Notes: a model not told the origin generated them from the sequence alone. A stretch of 64,000 bases of DNA from Amorphophallus konjac (GCA_022559845.1 CM040124.1:75167491-75231490), one strand, 5' to 3'. Positions 21,201 to 33,133 are shown, counted from the first letter of the stretch. Made by a program: numbers and translations.

Positions 21201-21379
21201 AAGTGTCAAATGATAGTTTGTAAACCTTGATGATTATTATTCAATAAAGTTGGAATTTTGAGTACATGATATGGTGCATTCATTCTTCTATGCGAATGTG
21301 TTTAGCGCTCTGATGGTCATTCTAGCTTGAGGCTTATTTTACCAGTTGTTCACGCTTCTGTATATCTCGGGGCGTGACA
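18269..21379 (+). repeat. 3' LTR of element D
   Basis: The 3111-bp LTR starts TGTAGCACCC and ends CGGGGCGTGACA. Its ends and its module clusters (19372-19435, 19940-20240 and a pair near 18560-18640) relate it to the B LTRs. A TATA box (ATATAAATAG, about 18798-18808) lies about 530 bp in, the same distance as in B. No protein is encoded. Confidence 0.88.
18798..18808 (+). promoter_or_regulatory. TATA box of D 3' LTR
   Basis: CATATAAATAGGGCCC context, about 530 bp from the LTR start, in the element's direction and in the same place as in the B-family LTRs. Confidence 0.6.
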
Positions 21380-22505
21380 GAATTTCTCAGAAATGTTGGG
21401 GCAAAAAGTTTATAGCGCTCGGTCGACTGACAACCAACCTCCGGTCGACCAGCCCCTGCTCAGCCCCTATTTTTGACCAGCTATCTTCAACCATGTGGAG
21501 AAGTCTTCACCTTGGACTTTGGACTACTTGAGCCTCCATCTCATCCATAAAATGTGGGAGGCTATTTTTTAAGATCCCTTGGTCACCCTAGTCCATATAA
21601 AAACCCCTTTTGGGATAAGAAACCTTAATCAAGCAAAAAGGATCTAAGAGAAACCATCAAGGAGGAAGAGAGGTATAGCAAGAACAAGAGAAGCCCTGTG
21701 TTAATAGTACTCCATCCAGCTCTTCCACATCAAGACCCAAAGCTCACAAGCTCAACCTAAAGTCAAGGAAGTGGTGAACGACTAGAGAAGCCATCATCAA
21801 GTCAAAGTTCTGCATCATCTACTCAGGGGGAACCTACATCTGAGTTTTTCTAGTCTTCCTTTCCCGTTGTAGTTGTATTATGCTTCAAGTGTTTAATCAA
21901 ACCTTGAATCTTGATTGTGTGTGGATCTATCTAGATCCGTGTATGTGTGTTGGTGCCTTTGCATCACGTCGGAGTTCTGAGCTCTATACTTGCGTGTGTG
22001 TGTGTTCCGATCTTGTAATTTTTTACAAGATAGTGTGTGAATCCTCACGGATCGTGATTGGTAGATGTAGGTTGCAGCTGTTGCATCCGAACCACCTAAA
22101 AATTGTTATTTCATGTGTGGCTTGGTCCTTTTCCTCTACCCCCATTCTGCGTGATTGTATCTATATTTTACTTCCTCTGTGTACTGCTTGTTAGATCTAG
22201 TATAGTTGGTCATCTCAGTGATAGATCTTCGGTATATCGAAAGGTGTTCTTTGGATTAATAAGGTTAGTCCTGTCAAGACGATAACACTTTGCATGACCA
22301 GAATCTTCGGATCCTTACCTCCGCCTAGTATTGAAAGACTATCGTATGTGATAAATTGTATAAGATCTAACCTGATATATATCAGATTTGAGTTCCTTAA
22401 TTGCCATTTCCTCATATTTATTTAAATTAGGTAAAGGCTTTTTTTTAAAGGGTAATCACCCGATTCAGCCCCCCTCTTGGGTGCCATTGATCGTGGGACT
22501 TCATC
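21380..22505 (+). mobile_element. Orphan LTR-like fragment, probably Ty1/copia
   Basis: This 1.1-kb stretch has no coding region. It has a TATA box (CCATATAAAAACCCC, about 21592), then a leader-like region, and ends in GATTCAGCCCCCCTCTTGGGTG followed by ...GGGACTTCA, which resembles the C-rich U5 ends of plant copia LTRs. A possible LTR start is TGTTGGGGC at 21394. Just beyond (22506) the sequence switches to F LTR, so any primer-binding site is gone. It could be the target into which D inserted. Assignment to copia is inference. Confidence 0.45.
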
Positions 22506-23819
22506 AGCCACACCCTTGTGCATCCCCTGTAGTTCCCCCCCCTCCCATTTCCCTCATCATCCACCACACAGCTCCAGCTAGGAAGTAACATGTCCCTACT
22601 GCACCCCGGAGGACAGCTAGTGCAACACCCCTTCGCCAACGCCCGGAGGTCTGAATGGTGAGCCCCCCTTCTTGGAGACCCTTCTCGGATGACGTCTGGG
22701 CCTCTCAACTATAACCCCAGCCAGCAGCTGGTCCGTCACCACCTGCTCCAATCCCTGCAGCTCCGACGTTCATCATCGGTTTAGACTGGGAGTAGCAAGC
22801 TAGCAGTGACCACGTATGACACTCGATGATTCCATCGATGCTTCATCACCAAAACAGCACCGTCAGCCTCCTCGGATCACTTTCTCCTGTGGCCCTTCAC
22901 CCACCTTAGGCTCTTATGACCCTGACGTTCCAGTCCTGCACCTCATCTCTTCATCGTCAAGCTGTTGCCCGCACCTGAGTCCGGACCAGCCCACCCGCGC
23001 AGGTTGACCTTGTCCAACTAGCAGTGCCAGCATTTAGTCCCAGCGTGGCACGCCTTCGATCAGTAGATTCCATACCATCCTCCGGACTGCCCCACCTTGC
23101 TAACCACCTCTAGCGACGGCCCGATGATCAGGAGAGCCCTTAGCGACGTCCACTTGCAGACTGGATCAATTCGACCAAATCGGACTTGCCTCGGCCTCCC
23201 CTCCCTGTGCCTGGTTGGCTAACATTCCCTCCTTGCATGGAGTTAGTTTTGGTTGTAAATCTACAGTCCCCACCCCTTAGCCACCCCTCCTGCGTGAGGC
23301 ATTTAAAGTTGTAATAGCAAGTTGTAGGTCGAGCTACCCTGGCACTGCGTGCGGGTTGCATACCCACGCTTCCCCGCTTGCCCTCGTCTTCAATCGGTCG
23401 GTCGATTTCTTCAAACGGACCAGGTAAACACTCGACTCCTACTCCTTAACTCAATTCACCTTGTATTTTCTTCACGCTCCACTGGTGAGGAAGAGGGCGC
23501 CCGGCCCCGAGGATCCACCCTCGACGAGTGGCCACCACTGTGAGAGAGTGAGAATGAAACTCGTGCCCTCTCGGCGCGAGGTCTGCCCCATTGTCATGGG
23601 TATTCCAATCAAGGGGAGGGTGACTTGAACTCTATTGGTACTCAAACTAGCAATGGATTAACCCTAAGGTCTTGATTCACCATCCTCGAGTCACCCCGGG
23701 CTGGGTTGCACAATGATAGTCTGTCTGCCGACGTCGATCTGACGTTCACACTATTGTACTTGTTGGCTTATGTCCTTGGGTAGTTGGATCAATCTAGTCG
23801 CATCCTTAGTGGCCTCACA
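22506..23819 (+). repeat. Truncated 5' LTR of F
   Basis: It aligns with 58505-59814 of the 3' LTR, starting at CAGCCACACCCTTGTG and ending at GGCCTCACA. The first 0.9 kb or so of the LTR, including the promoter, is missing. The join at about 22505 has a short shared word (TCAGCCACACCC), consistent with a deletion or microhomology repair. Confidence 0.8.
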
Positions 23820-23824
23820 TCTAG

Positions 23825-23836
23825 TGGTATCAGAGC
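23825..23836 (+). other. Primer-binding site of F
   Basis: TGGTATCAGAGC lies 5 bases after the LTR end at 23819. It matches the initiator tRNA-Met 3' end. Confidence 0.9.
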
Positions 23837-23989
23837 AAGTCTTAGGCTTGTTCCTACAAGTTTGATCCCATGGCTCGGTTGCATTGGTGTCACCTCCGAT
23901 CACGCCTGTGCATCGTCATCACCCGCACTTGCATGTCCACCCGTCGGGGTACCCCATACTAGCCCAACCCGACCACCTCAGCTCCAACC

Positions 23990-24049
23990 ATGGATCCCCA
24001 CCCCCAAGAAGACCTTGCTGCTAGAATAGATGGTCTCCAAGGCCAAATG
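23990..24049 (+). pseudogene. F gag, first 20 codons
   Basis: ATG at 23990 opens MDPHPQEDLAARIDGLQGQM and is cut after codon 20 by element E. The last five bases, AAATG, are the target duplication and recur at 52825-52829. The frame resumes exactly at 52830 (NTITEAITNILGRLD), which confirms the insertion point. Confidence 0.85.
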
Positions 24050-24849
24050 TGTTGAATCTAAGTGATGGTGCAAACCAGATTCAGAGGGGGGGGGGGTGAA
24101 TGAATCTCCCCTTTAAAATGGTGCAAACCTTGCGAAATTAAACTCGGTGATTCAATAAAATGGTTATTCTACTAAGATTCACACTAAAACACTTAATCTA
24201 TTAATCTTATGTGAATCTCACTCGAACACTTAACAATCTTAACTACCCAGCTCACTTAGACACTCAGCAGGGATCAAACTGTAAGTAACTGAACCACACA
24301 GTAAATTCAACGTAATCTAAACTAATCAGATGAGATCAAATGCTAACTTTAGAACAGTAAATAAAGCGAGCCTAATCAAGCATCTATCGTGAATCAATAG
24401 CAAAATGAAAACACAGCAATCACACGAGGCTCAAGAATTTTTTGGTGGTTCGGTTTTCACCTACATCCACCCTACACTCAGACCTGAGTGTGGCTTACTG
24501 CTGTCACACAGCTTGAACCGCTGAGCATCACAGCTTGCTTACATCCGCTGAGCATCACAGCTTTCTATGCCGCTGAGCATCACAGCTTGCTGTCTAAGGT
24601 ATCCCCCTTGCCCGCTGAGCATTATAGCTTAGCTCTGCTGACTCACAGCTTGATGTTTAATAGAGAAACTAAAATCAAGACAGAGCAATGGAAAGCTTGA
24701 AATAAAAACACAGATACAATGTAGCTCTCGCAGGAGCAGACTAGCTTGGATCTGATCCAAGGGCCAGTAGAACAGATCTTCAGAATCTGCAAATTCCACT
24801 CGACAAGCTTGCTCTCTTTCTTCCTCTTCCTTCTCTACTCACTCAGACC

Positions 24850-24852
<3 letters not shown>

Positions 24853-24886
<34 letters not shown>

Positions 24887-24894
24887 TCTCTCTC
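24853..24894. repeat. (CT)n microsatellite in E 3' LTR
   Basis: A nearly pure CT run. The equivalent run in the 5' LTR is at about 51033-51075 and differs in length. It creates long Leu/Ser-rich open frames (24746-25081, 50913-51401) that are not genes. Confidence 0.9.
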
Positions 24895-25619
24895 TTTCTT
24901 CTCTACAACTCTATCTCTCAAACTTCTTCTTCTCTTTGCTGCTCTTTCAAGCTACTCTCCTTTTTCGTTCGCTACTTCTTCTCAATTCTCTTCTATCTTT
25001 CTCTATTGCTCTCTCTATCTTATTCTCTTGATGTTCTCCCCTCTCGCACGACTACTTCCTTTTCTTATCTTCTCTTTTTAGACTTCTGGCTCACTCTTCA
25101 CAACAGCTTCTTCTCTGGCGGCTCTTCTTTCTTCTCTATAGCTTCAGTCTATTTTCTCGCGCGTTCCAGCTTTCTACAGCCTTCTTGTTATATAGGAACA
25201 GGGGCGCCGGAGGAAGATGAATTAGGAGTGTGATTCCCCTTTCTTCTGATTCTCCCACGTGGCAGGATCACGCTTTGATCATGTGGTCCCTACAAGATTC
25301 GCCCAGGAGGTGTGTGGAGAGAATACTCCCGCCAATTCCTTTTCCAAAAAATTGTTTCGCTGAAGTACAGCTGGAGTTCACGTGGCAGACTTTTTAGACG
25401 TGACTCCTCCTTGGAACATGTGCCTGTAGCTATCTTGGATTACGTGTCTGTTTAAGTTGAGTCTCGAGCCACGTGACTTGACCCTCTGCACACTTAAGTT
25501 CTGACAAAAGACTAAAGGCCTTTTGTCAAACACATTGTAACCATGAATGGATAGCTAATGTGCTTTGACCTATTGACATGAGAGTCACTGCATATGAATG
25601 AATTTCAGTTAAGTGTGAA

Positions 25620-26325
25620 GGATGCACAGACTTCATAGTGCAATATGCACAGACTTATAATGCGTATATGAAAATGAGCACAAACCTTTTTATGCAAATG
25701 TGGAAATGTGAACATACCATATAAGTCTAGATGCACACATGCATAGACCTTGTAGTGCAATCGTGCAAATATGCATAGACCTTGGTAACATGTTGAGCAA
25801 ATGTGCACAGACCTTGCTCACATGATGAATGGATGTGCATCAACCTTATAAGTACAGAGGTAGAATGTGCACAGACTTTATATGTGCACAGGGAGAATGT
25901 GCACAGACTTCATTTGTGCTACGAAAAGATGTGCACAGACCTTAACATGTGCACAGACTTCAGTACGTACATGTGCGTGGACCTTGATGCACCATGTGCA
26001 CAGACTAGGAAACATGCACATACTTGAATGTATGCACAAGTTGATATGTGCGTAGACCTTATAATGCACGATGCATAATGTGCATCAACCTTAATGCAGC
26101 TAATCAGAATGTGCACCGGCCTTCTCTATGCAGAGATGCAATGTGCATCAACCTTCTATATGCCCAAGGAGAATGTGCATCGACCTTATTTGCCAAAGGC
26201 ACAATGTGCACCGACCTTAATGTGCATGAAACAAAATGTGCTTCGACCACACTATGCACTATGCAGAATGTGCATCGACCTTAATGTGCATGCAGCAAAC
26301 TGTGCACAGACTTTGTATGGCATAT
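25620..26325. repeat. TGTGCAYMGACCTT box array, E 3' LTR
   Basis: The same boxes and the same phasing as at 720-1423. The 67-residue minus-strand frame that runs through the first part of the array (25605-25808) is identical in both copies, whereas the 5' LTR version (51787-51990) differs at several residues. This shows that positions 1-1429 and this arm are more closely related to each other than either is to the 5' LTR. Confidence 0.85.
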
Positions 26326-27486
26326 AATGTCACGCCGTGAGATTATGCAGTGGAAACAATCGAGAACATGAACAGTCGGCTAGTACGGCTCGAGCAAGCA
26401 ATATAATCAGAGCGCAAGACAATCACATAAAAGTAATTGCACCAATAATTCATTTAAACCTTTAACTTTATTTCTTTGTTAATTAATCTCAAAGTACATA
26501 AGATCTTTGACTCTTAATCACTCTTACATCATAGACTCAAGAAAAATTGAAGATTACAACAAGACTCGACAAGACATCTGGTACTATGGATTCTCTCGAT
26601 TCATTTTGACCTTCAATCACTCTCGGACCCGTTACTTATATAATATGAATCCGATTCACTTATACTTCCTGAAAAATTGAGAAAATAGGTAATGAGCACA
26701 CTTGTCCAGTAGGTATCTCCGTATCAAGATGAAGGCGAGTTTAAGTCATTATTATTTTAGCTCTAGAGAATAAGATGAATCATGCAGATACGGTAAAACA
26801 TGTATATAACCAAGTAACAAGATATGGTCATGACGAGATACGAGAATATGATTGATCAAGTAAATACCAAGAATATAAATTTGGTCTTTCCATGATCAAG
26901 AATGTAAGAAGAATGAACTTTTCATAACCATGAAGGCTATGTACTAGTAAGTCATTTAACAAGCAAAAAAGTACTCTTCACTTAGTAGCAAGTACTTCAT
27001 AAATTTACGTGGATCTTTACTCATGTCCTGTGGATTTTCACTTATTTATAAAGAAAGTACTCCTAGCGCAATGCGACGACAGTAGCATCATATCCCATGG
27101 TTTACAGTATGTTTCCGACAATTAGTCGAGGGGACTAGCATAGAGCCCTTGAACACAATCAGTGCTCGAACTGCATCTTCAAGTATAAATCAAGCTTCTT
27201 CCACGATTATAATAATATTGTGGCCAATAATGTACAAGTTTAATAATAATTCCATGATAAGGTAACGAAGGCAAGAATGCTTCAATTAAGAACAAGAGAT
27301 TTCAAGGATGACTTAAATGGATATCATGCTATGGAAGAAATTTGGCAGCATAACAGTACTTTCATTATGTTCTATACCTTTAATGTTGACTTACTTAACG
27401 TAGTCGAGATAATCCTAAGATCATCTAGGAACTCAAGAAAACCAACCCCAAAGGTCAAACCTTAGGCCAGACTAAATCAGGAACCA

Positions 27487-27680
27487 AGCGGTCTATTATT
27501 GGACCGTTTAGAAAGCCTGGTGGTCTATTCATGGACCGTTTCATAGAATAAAGACATCGATGCAGTAAAACCATCTGGAGCTTTAGCGGTCTAGCGGATG
27601 GCCATTTATTATCTCTTAGCGGTCTAGTGACGGGCCGCTTACGGAAATCAGATGGTACTCCAGAGGGCCGCTAAGCTCCA
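27487..27680. repeat. CGGTCT...GACCG module cluster 1 in B2 3' LTR
   Basis: Box starts at 27489, 27521, 27587, 27620 and 27653 give steps of 32, 66, 33 and 33 bp, identical to B1. The equivalent clusters of the 5' LTRs are at about 10494-10690 and 35428-35620. Confidence 0.75.
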
Positions 27681-29224
27681 GAATACACAAAACATCGGTA
27701 AGTGCTTTTCTAAGAGCCAGCTCGACATCCTAGTGGAAATCCCAGGCTCCTCTTACGGAGGCCTTGAAACAAGATTTCCTAGTTCGTTGGAAGGAATATC
27801 CAATGGAGAGATTATGAAGTCCAAGATGGTGTACTTAATGTGCAAAGGTGTAACTAATGACAACATACCGGGATATGTGCCATGTACTTAAGAAAATGAC
27901 TCTTAGAAGAGAGATATACCATGGTAAAACAGCGATTAAATCATGACTAGTCCATAAATCATAAAAAGTCAAGCTAATTACAAAAGTATATGATTTGGTC
28001 ATGAAAATAACATAAATGTAAAAATAGTTTTAAGTGCATAAGGAATCATGAAATCTATTAGAAAGCTATGTTAACATAACTAGATATATGATAATAGCAC
28101 GTGAAATAGGAATAAAACTTACTTATCTAGGCTTATCATACATTAATTAGAGCCATTTTGCATTAAGTTTCGGGTTAACTTAAATATAGAAATCAGAAAC
28201 TCAAACGGTCTAGTAGAGGACTGTTTCACTGGGCCAAACGGTCTATTGTACGTCCACTAGGGTTTTTGGCGGTCAACAGGAAGACCATTTCCTCCTGTGT
28301 TACAGAAAACCTAATAAAAATATTAATCTAAGACATATCATGCTTGAAAATCAACATGTATAAACTCCTATAGCATGATAGAATGAGTATAGTCCAACAA
28401 TATGCATGGGTTTGTGTAATAAACAAGAAAATTCTCCTTTTAACATCAATTAGGGCTAAGAATTGTGCATGAGGAGTGTACTAAATGCATAGTCCCTAAT
28501 AAATCATAAAATTCTCGATGTACAGTGCATGAAATAAACTGAAACCAGAGGGATTTTACCCCTGACATAAAGTTTAAGCCTTTCATGAGATAACCTACGT
28601 TTGTCCTGGGCTTTAGATTTTGAATTTAAGGCTGGAAGTTAACCCCAATTCTCTGCTCCTCCTATGCTAAACCAGCAACTTCACACCCTTGTATCTCCTG
28701 ACTCTCTTGTCCCAAAGACGTGAAATTTTGAGGGTAGATAGGAGATATAAAGGAGAACAAAAAGTTCTAAAGACACAATTGCTAAATACCTCATCTAGGG
28801 CTTCTATTTTATTGATCTTCTTGGGCCGGTTGCACAGATTCCTGGGTTATTGGTGTAGGATCAGCAACTTTGGAAGCCTCTAACTCCTTGTAGACTTGAT
28901 CTCCTATAATGAAATTTTGAGAGGAGTTAGACCTGAGTATTGTGAATAAAAGATTCTAAAGAACCTACCTGAAATAAAAGCTCCTTACCTTAGTTCCACG
29001 CGAGCCAAATGTAAGGGTCGCGCAAAGTGGTTCTGGGGTCTATTTATAGGTTTTAGCTAGGTTTCATGGATTCGAACGAACTTAGAGTCCTAATTAGGTC
29101 TTAAATTCGATCCTCAAGCCTTCTAGACTTATCTAATTAGTAGATAACATCTATCCTAGGCGATTTGGATGCCTAAGTTCCAAGCTTTTCACATTCTCTT
29201 CCTTTCACGAAATCTGCAGAGCCT

Positions 29225-29290
29225 AGCGGTCTAATGCTAGACCGTTTTCCACTGCTATGCGGTCTATCGATAGACCATTTTCGGTCTGGG
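29225..29290. repeat. Hairpin module cluster 3 in B2 3' LTR
   Basis: CGGTCTAATGCTAGACCG at 29227 and the palindromic GGTCTATCGATAGACC module starting at 29260 are 33 bp apart, as in B1. The B2 5' LTR has the same pair at 43421 and 43454. Confidence 0.8.
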
Positions 29291-29581
29291 CGTCGAATTT
29301 GAAATGTTTCAAACTCTTCCCCCCTGTTATCCATTTATTTATCCTATTTATCCACTTAAATTCTAAAAATCTAAAAATTAAGCTTCTAGAATATGGGCCA
29401 ACCCTTTTGGGCTTGGGGTTTTAGGTCCTTTGGGTTCAATTATATGGGCCTAATTTATTTATTAGTAGAAGGCCTTTACTTAATGAGACTTAATTAATAG
29501 TAATTCATTTAATAGCTCATCTAAATGTTTAATAATTTTATTTAAATCTAGAAAATTCCTAGAAAATTCTTGGGCGTTACA

Positions 29582-29594
29582 CCCTCCCCCACTT
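29582..29594 (-). other. Polypurine tract of B2
   Basis: The minus strand reads AAGTGGGGGAGGG and lies directly against the 3' LTR. Confidence 0.85.
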
Positions 29595-29615
29595 AAGAGA
29601 ATTTGGTCTCTAAAT

Positions 29616-30191
29616 TCAATACATGGATTTATGGAGAGTGTACTTACATTAAAATATCTCTGGAAATCTTTTACGTATAGCTTCTTCAGTTTTCCATGTT
29701 GCTTCATGTGGACATGATTTAGTCCATTAGATCTTAACCATAGGAATAGTTTTATTCCGAAGTTGTCGTACTTCTCATTCAATGATCTTGATTGGCCTTT
29801 GCTCGTATGTCAAGTCCTTTTTAATTTCCAGGTTGTCGTAAGTGATGACATGAAATGGATCAAGTATATACTTCTTAAGCATTGAGACATGAAATACATC
29901 TTGAACTCCTGCTAATTGAGGGGGTAAAGCTATTTGATATGCGACTTCACCAATCCTGTCGAGAATTTCGAAGGGGCCAATGAATCTTGGAGTAAGCTTA
30001 CCTTTGATACCGAATCTTCGAATACCTCGACCTGGAGAAACCTTAAGAAATACATGGTCTCCTACTTGAAATTCCAGGTCACGCCTTCGATTATCAGCAT
30101 ATGATTTCTGTCTGTCTTGTGCCATTTGAAGTCTTTCCCGAATAAGCTTTATCTTCTCGATAGTATCCTTGATGATATCGGGATCGATAAA
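29616..30191 (-). pseudogene. B2 integrase C-terminal domain and chromodomain
   Basis: The 116-residue open part (29775-30125) matches B1 except for a few substitutions (for example HDPF becomes LDPF). The in-frame TGA after RPIKIIE and the TAA after MVKI are shared with B1. In contrast to B1 the chromodomain core is intact: HEATWKTEEAIRKRFPEIF, with the conserved Trp. A stop then replaces the Glu codon after IF, so the last residues are lost. The shared stops must predate the duplication. Confidence 0.85.
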
Positions 30192-30700
30192 TTACCTTTC
30201 TCCTACTGCACTCCAGCAAATAGGCGATCGATAGCTTCTACCATACACAGCCTCGAATGGTGCCATCTGAATGCTAGCATGATAGCTATTGTTATAGGCA
30301 AATTCCACTAGAGGTAAATGGTCATGCCAACTTCCTCCAAAGTCAATAGCACAAGCCCTAAGAATATATTCCAGTACTTGGTTTGTCCTTTCAGTTTGAC
30401 CATCAGTTTGTGGATGGAACGCAGTGCTAAAATTAAGTCGGGTCCCTAATGAATGTTGAAGACCCTTCCAGAATTTTGATGTGAACCGAAGGGTCTCAGT
30501 CAAATATAATGGTAACATGGACACCATGTAATTTGACAATTTCTCTCACGTATAATGTTGCTAATACATCCACAGACCATCGACTTTTGATTGGTAGAAA
30601 ATGTGCAGATTTAGTCAATTGATCTATGATCACCCATACACGATCATGTCCTCCTCTTGTCTTAGGTAAACCCATGATAAAATCCATCCCTATACTTTCC
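30192..30700 (-). pseudogene. B2 integrase core, frameshifted
   Basis: Two overlapping frames, 30496-30687 (MDFIMGLPKTRGGHDRV, IIDQLTKSAHF) and 30192-30539 (FTSKFWKGLQHSLGTRLNF, QTDGQTERTNQ), together make the catalytic core. They are separated by an extra base near 30487 (B1 has no such insertion). The first Asp and the Glu of the DDE triad are present. The second Asp, which is Asn in B1, is Asp here but lies at the frameshift. The shared TAA after GER closes the segment. Confidence 0.85.
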
Positions 30701-30705
30701 CATTT

Positions 30706-31298
30706 TCACTCGGGAATATTCAAGGGGTGTAATTTCCCAGCGGGTCTTAAATGTTCTGCTTTTACTTGTTGACAAGTGAGACATCGGGACACAAAGTCTG
30801 CTACTTCTCTCTTCATGTTGGGCCACCAGAAGCTTCTTTTCAAATCTTGATACATCTTGGTAGCACTAGGGTGAATAGCATACCTTGATTTGTGAGCTTC
30901 TTCCATGATCAATTTCTTAGTGTCATCATGATTCGGCACACAAATTCGATCCTTAAATAATAGTATTCCATCATTTGAGATAGAAATTCCAGTCTCTGAT
31001 CAATATTATCCTTAATCTCCATCAATGCGGGGTCATTTTCTTGTAATTGGACTATGTCCTTGATTAATGTGGGTTGAGACCTTATATTGGTAATCATACC
31101 TCCTTCTCCTTCTCTATCAATATCAAGATTTAAATGAAAAAAATCTTCAATAAGACAAGTTATACCTTTCCTGAGGCTTGCTAGAGTTGCCATTGGTTTC
31201 CTGCTAAGAGCGTCGACTACAACATTTGCTTTCCCCAGATGATATTGGATAGTAAAGTAGAAGTGCTTGAGATACTCCAACCATCTACGTTGTCGCAT
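30706..31298 (-). pseudogene. B2 RNase H end and integrase zinc finger, frameshifted
   Basis: Frames 30909-31298 ([24 protein letters not shown]) and 30706-30939 (EEAHKSRYAIHP, RCLTCQQVK) are joined in B1 but separated here by a one-base deletion near 30981. The N-terminal end reads through from KELK without the stop that B1 carries, so the join to RNase H is better kept in this copy. Confidence 0.85.
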
Positions 31299-32397
31299 CT
31301 TTAACTCCTTCTGGGTGAAGAGGTATTTCAGACTTTTATGATCTGAAAATATGATGAATTTCTCCCCATAAAGGTAGTGTCACCAAATCTTTGATGTGAA
31401 TATAACCGCAGCTAGTTCCAGATCATGCACAGTGTAATTTTCTTCATGACGCTTCAATTGTCTTGATGAATAGCAAATCACCTTTCCATTTTGCATAAGA
31501 GCGCATCATAGGCCAATGCCAGACGCATCCGTATAGACTTCAAAGACACCACCTTCTGTCGGTAGCGTTAATATAGGTGCAGTGGTAAGGTGTTCTTTAA
31601 GAGTTTGAAAACTCTCTTCGCAATCTTTCGACCATATAAAAGGATTCTCCTTTCTTGTGAGTCTAGTCAAAGGAACAGCGATCTTTGAGAAATATTTGAT
31701 AAATCTCATGTAATAACCAGCCAGACCTAGAAAACTTCTAACTTCAGACACGGTCGTCGGTCAGCTCCAGTTCTTAACAGCTTCTATTTTAGAAGGGTCA
31801 ACAGCGATACCTTCTTTTGAAATAATATGGCCAAGGAAAGAGACCTCCCTTAGCCAGAACTCGCACTTACTAAGGTTTGCATAAAGTTTGTGCTCTCTTA
31901 GTGTCTGCAGGGCTATTTTTAAGTGCTCTTCGTGTTCCTCCTTTGTCTGGGAGTATATAAGGATATCATCAATGAAGACGACTATAAACTGGTCAAGATA
32001 AGGCCTCAAGACATTATTCATTAGTTGCATAAATGCTACTAGGGCATTGGTTAACCCGAACGGCATTACCACGAATTCATAGTGGCCATATCTGCTCCGA
32101 AAAATTGTTTTGTATATGTCTTCATCTTTGATCTTGATCTGATGATAACCTGACCTGAGGTCTATCTTGGAGAAATATTCTGCTCCTGAAATCGGATCAA
32201 AGAGTTCATCTATACGCGTCAACGGATATTTATTCTTAATTATGAGTTCATTTAGTCACCGGTAGTCGATACATAGCCTGAGGGATCTATCCTTCTTCTT
32301 GACAAATAGAACTGGCGCACCCCAAGGGGATGTGCTTGGTCGAATAAAACCCTTGTCTAATAACTCCTGAAGTTGTTTCTTCAATTCCTTCACTTAT
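31299..32397 (-). pseudogene. B2 reverse transcriptase-RNase H, several private stops
   Basis: The RT core frame 31761-32222 contains [19 protein letters not shown] and FIDD, all intact. Stops not found in B1 interrupt it: TGA before [10 protein letters not shown] (near 31760), TGA inside the RNase H start (GL*CALM, near 31508), TGA after IW (near 31385) and TGA in IDYR*LNEL (near 32260). RNase H TDAS is present (31506-31751). The TAA at its upstream end, between protease linker and RT, is shared with B1. Confidence 0.85.
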
Positions 32398-33133
32398 GTA
32401 GGGGACATCTTGTAGGGAGCTATTGAAACAGGTGCTGCTCCAGGAATGAGTTCAATGAAGAAGTTTACTTCCCTTTCGGGCAGTAAACCAGGCAAATCCG
32501 ACGAGAATACATCGGGAAATTTATTTACAATGGGGATGTCTTATAAGATGACTTCCTTGGACTCAATAATGACTACGGAAGCAAGAAAGGCTTCACATCC
32601 TTGCGAAATAAGTTTGCAAGCGTGAAGAGATGAAATAATAGCAAGATATTTCCTATACTTGATACCAAGGAAGGAAAACCTTGGGAGACCTGGTTTTCGA
32701 AAAGAGATAATCCATTTGTGACAGTTTACATAGGCGTCATGGTCTACAAGCCAATCTCCACCTAAGATAGCATCGTAGTCCTCCATGTCAAGGCATACGA
32801 GGTTTGCAGGAAGATTATGACCTTCTACCATTGCCTCACTATCGGGGTAGTAGGTTGTAACTTTGGTTCCTGGACCTAATGGTGTAGTGATTGCTAGATT
32901 CGAAGGTAAGGGAACTGATGAAATTGGCAAGGTTAAAAAGTAGTAGATATAAAGGAATGAGAAGCACCAGTATCAATTAGTATGAATGTAGGATGGGAAT
33001 AGATTTGGATAGTACCTTCCATCAGCCCATCATTCTTGGGCATTTCTTCATCTTCCATAATAGCATTAAGACGGGCTTGTCGCTTACGTCCACCACTAGA
33101 AGATTGTTCCTTCATAAGGGGGCAATGCGGCAT
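32398..33133 (-). pseudogene. B2 retropepsin and linker
   Basis: Frame 32933-33133 runs from the knuckle end (HCPLMKE) to IDTGASHSFIS with the catalytic Asp intact. Frame 32541-32930 continues through the protease (DYDAILGGDWL) and ends at a stop after KEVIL that B1 lacks. The linker to RT follows in the same frame to about 32398. Confidence 0.85.

Larger units (their letters stand above)
12162..21379 (+). mobile_element. Element D: Tekay-related, pol-deleted, 5' LTR truncated
   Basis: A plus-strand element with a partial 5' LTR (12162-13625), PBS (13633-13645), gag (13864 onward), a nested solo LTR (14743-18012), a short remnant of protease and 3' coding end (18018-18255), PPT (18256-18268) and a complete 3' LTR (18269-21379). 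The gag and LTR ends resemble those of B, so it belongs to the same group. Nearly all of protease, RT, RNase H and integrase is missing. Target duplications cannot be read because the left edge is lost; the right flank starts GAATT. Confidence 0.85.
24050..26327 (-). repeat. E 3' LTR, left arm
   Basis: It starts TGTTGAATC at 24050, carries a G run (about 24083-24095), GCTGAGCATCACAGCTT-type short repeats (about 24520-24640), a CT microsatellite (about 24853-24894), a TATA-like box on the minus strand (25187-25196) and the box array from about 25620. B2 interrupts it after TATAA (26323-26327). The right arm is 43781-44126. Confidence 0.9.
26328..29581 (-). repeat. 3' LTR of B2
   Basis: 3254 bp, TGTCACGCC...GCGTTACA. 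TATA box on the minus strand at 29040-29049. Module cluster starts are at 27489, 27521, 27587, 27620 and 27653, then about 28206-28300, then 29227 and 29260. Confidence 0.92.

Noticed and set aside
22215..22415. Minus-strand 66-residue hydrophobic frame that looks a little like a membrane enzyme subunit
   Set aside because: It lies in LTR-like DNA, is short, and has no extended match I can support.
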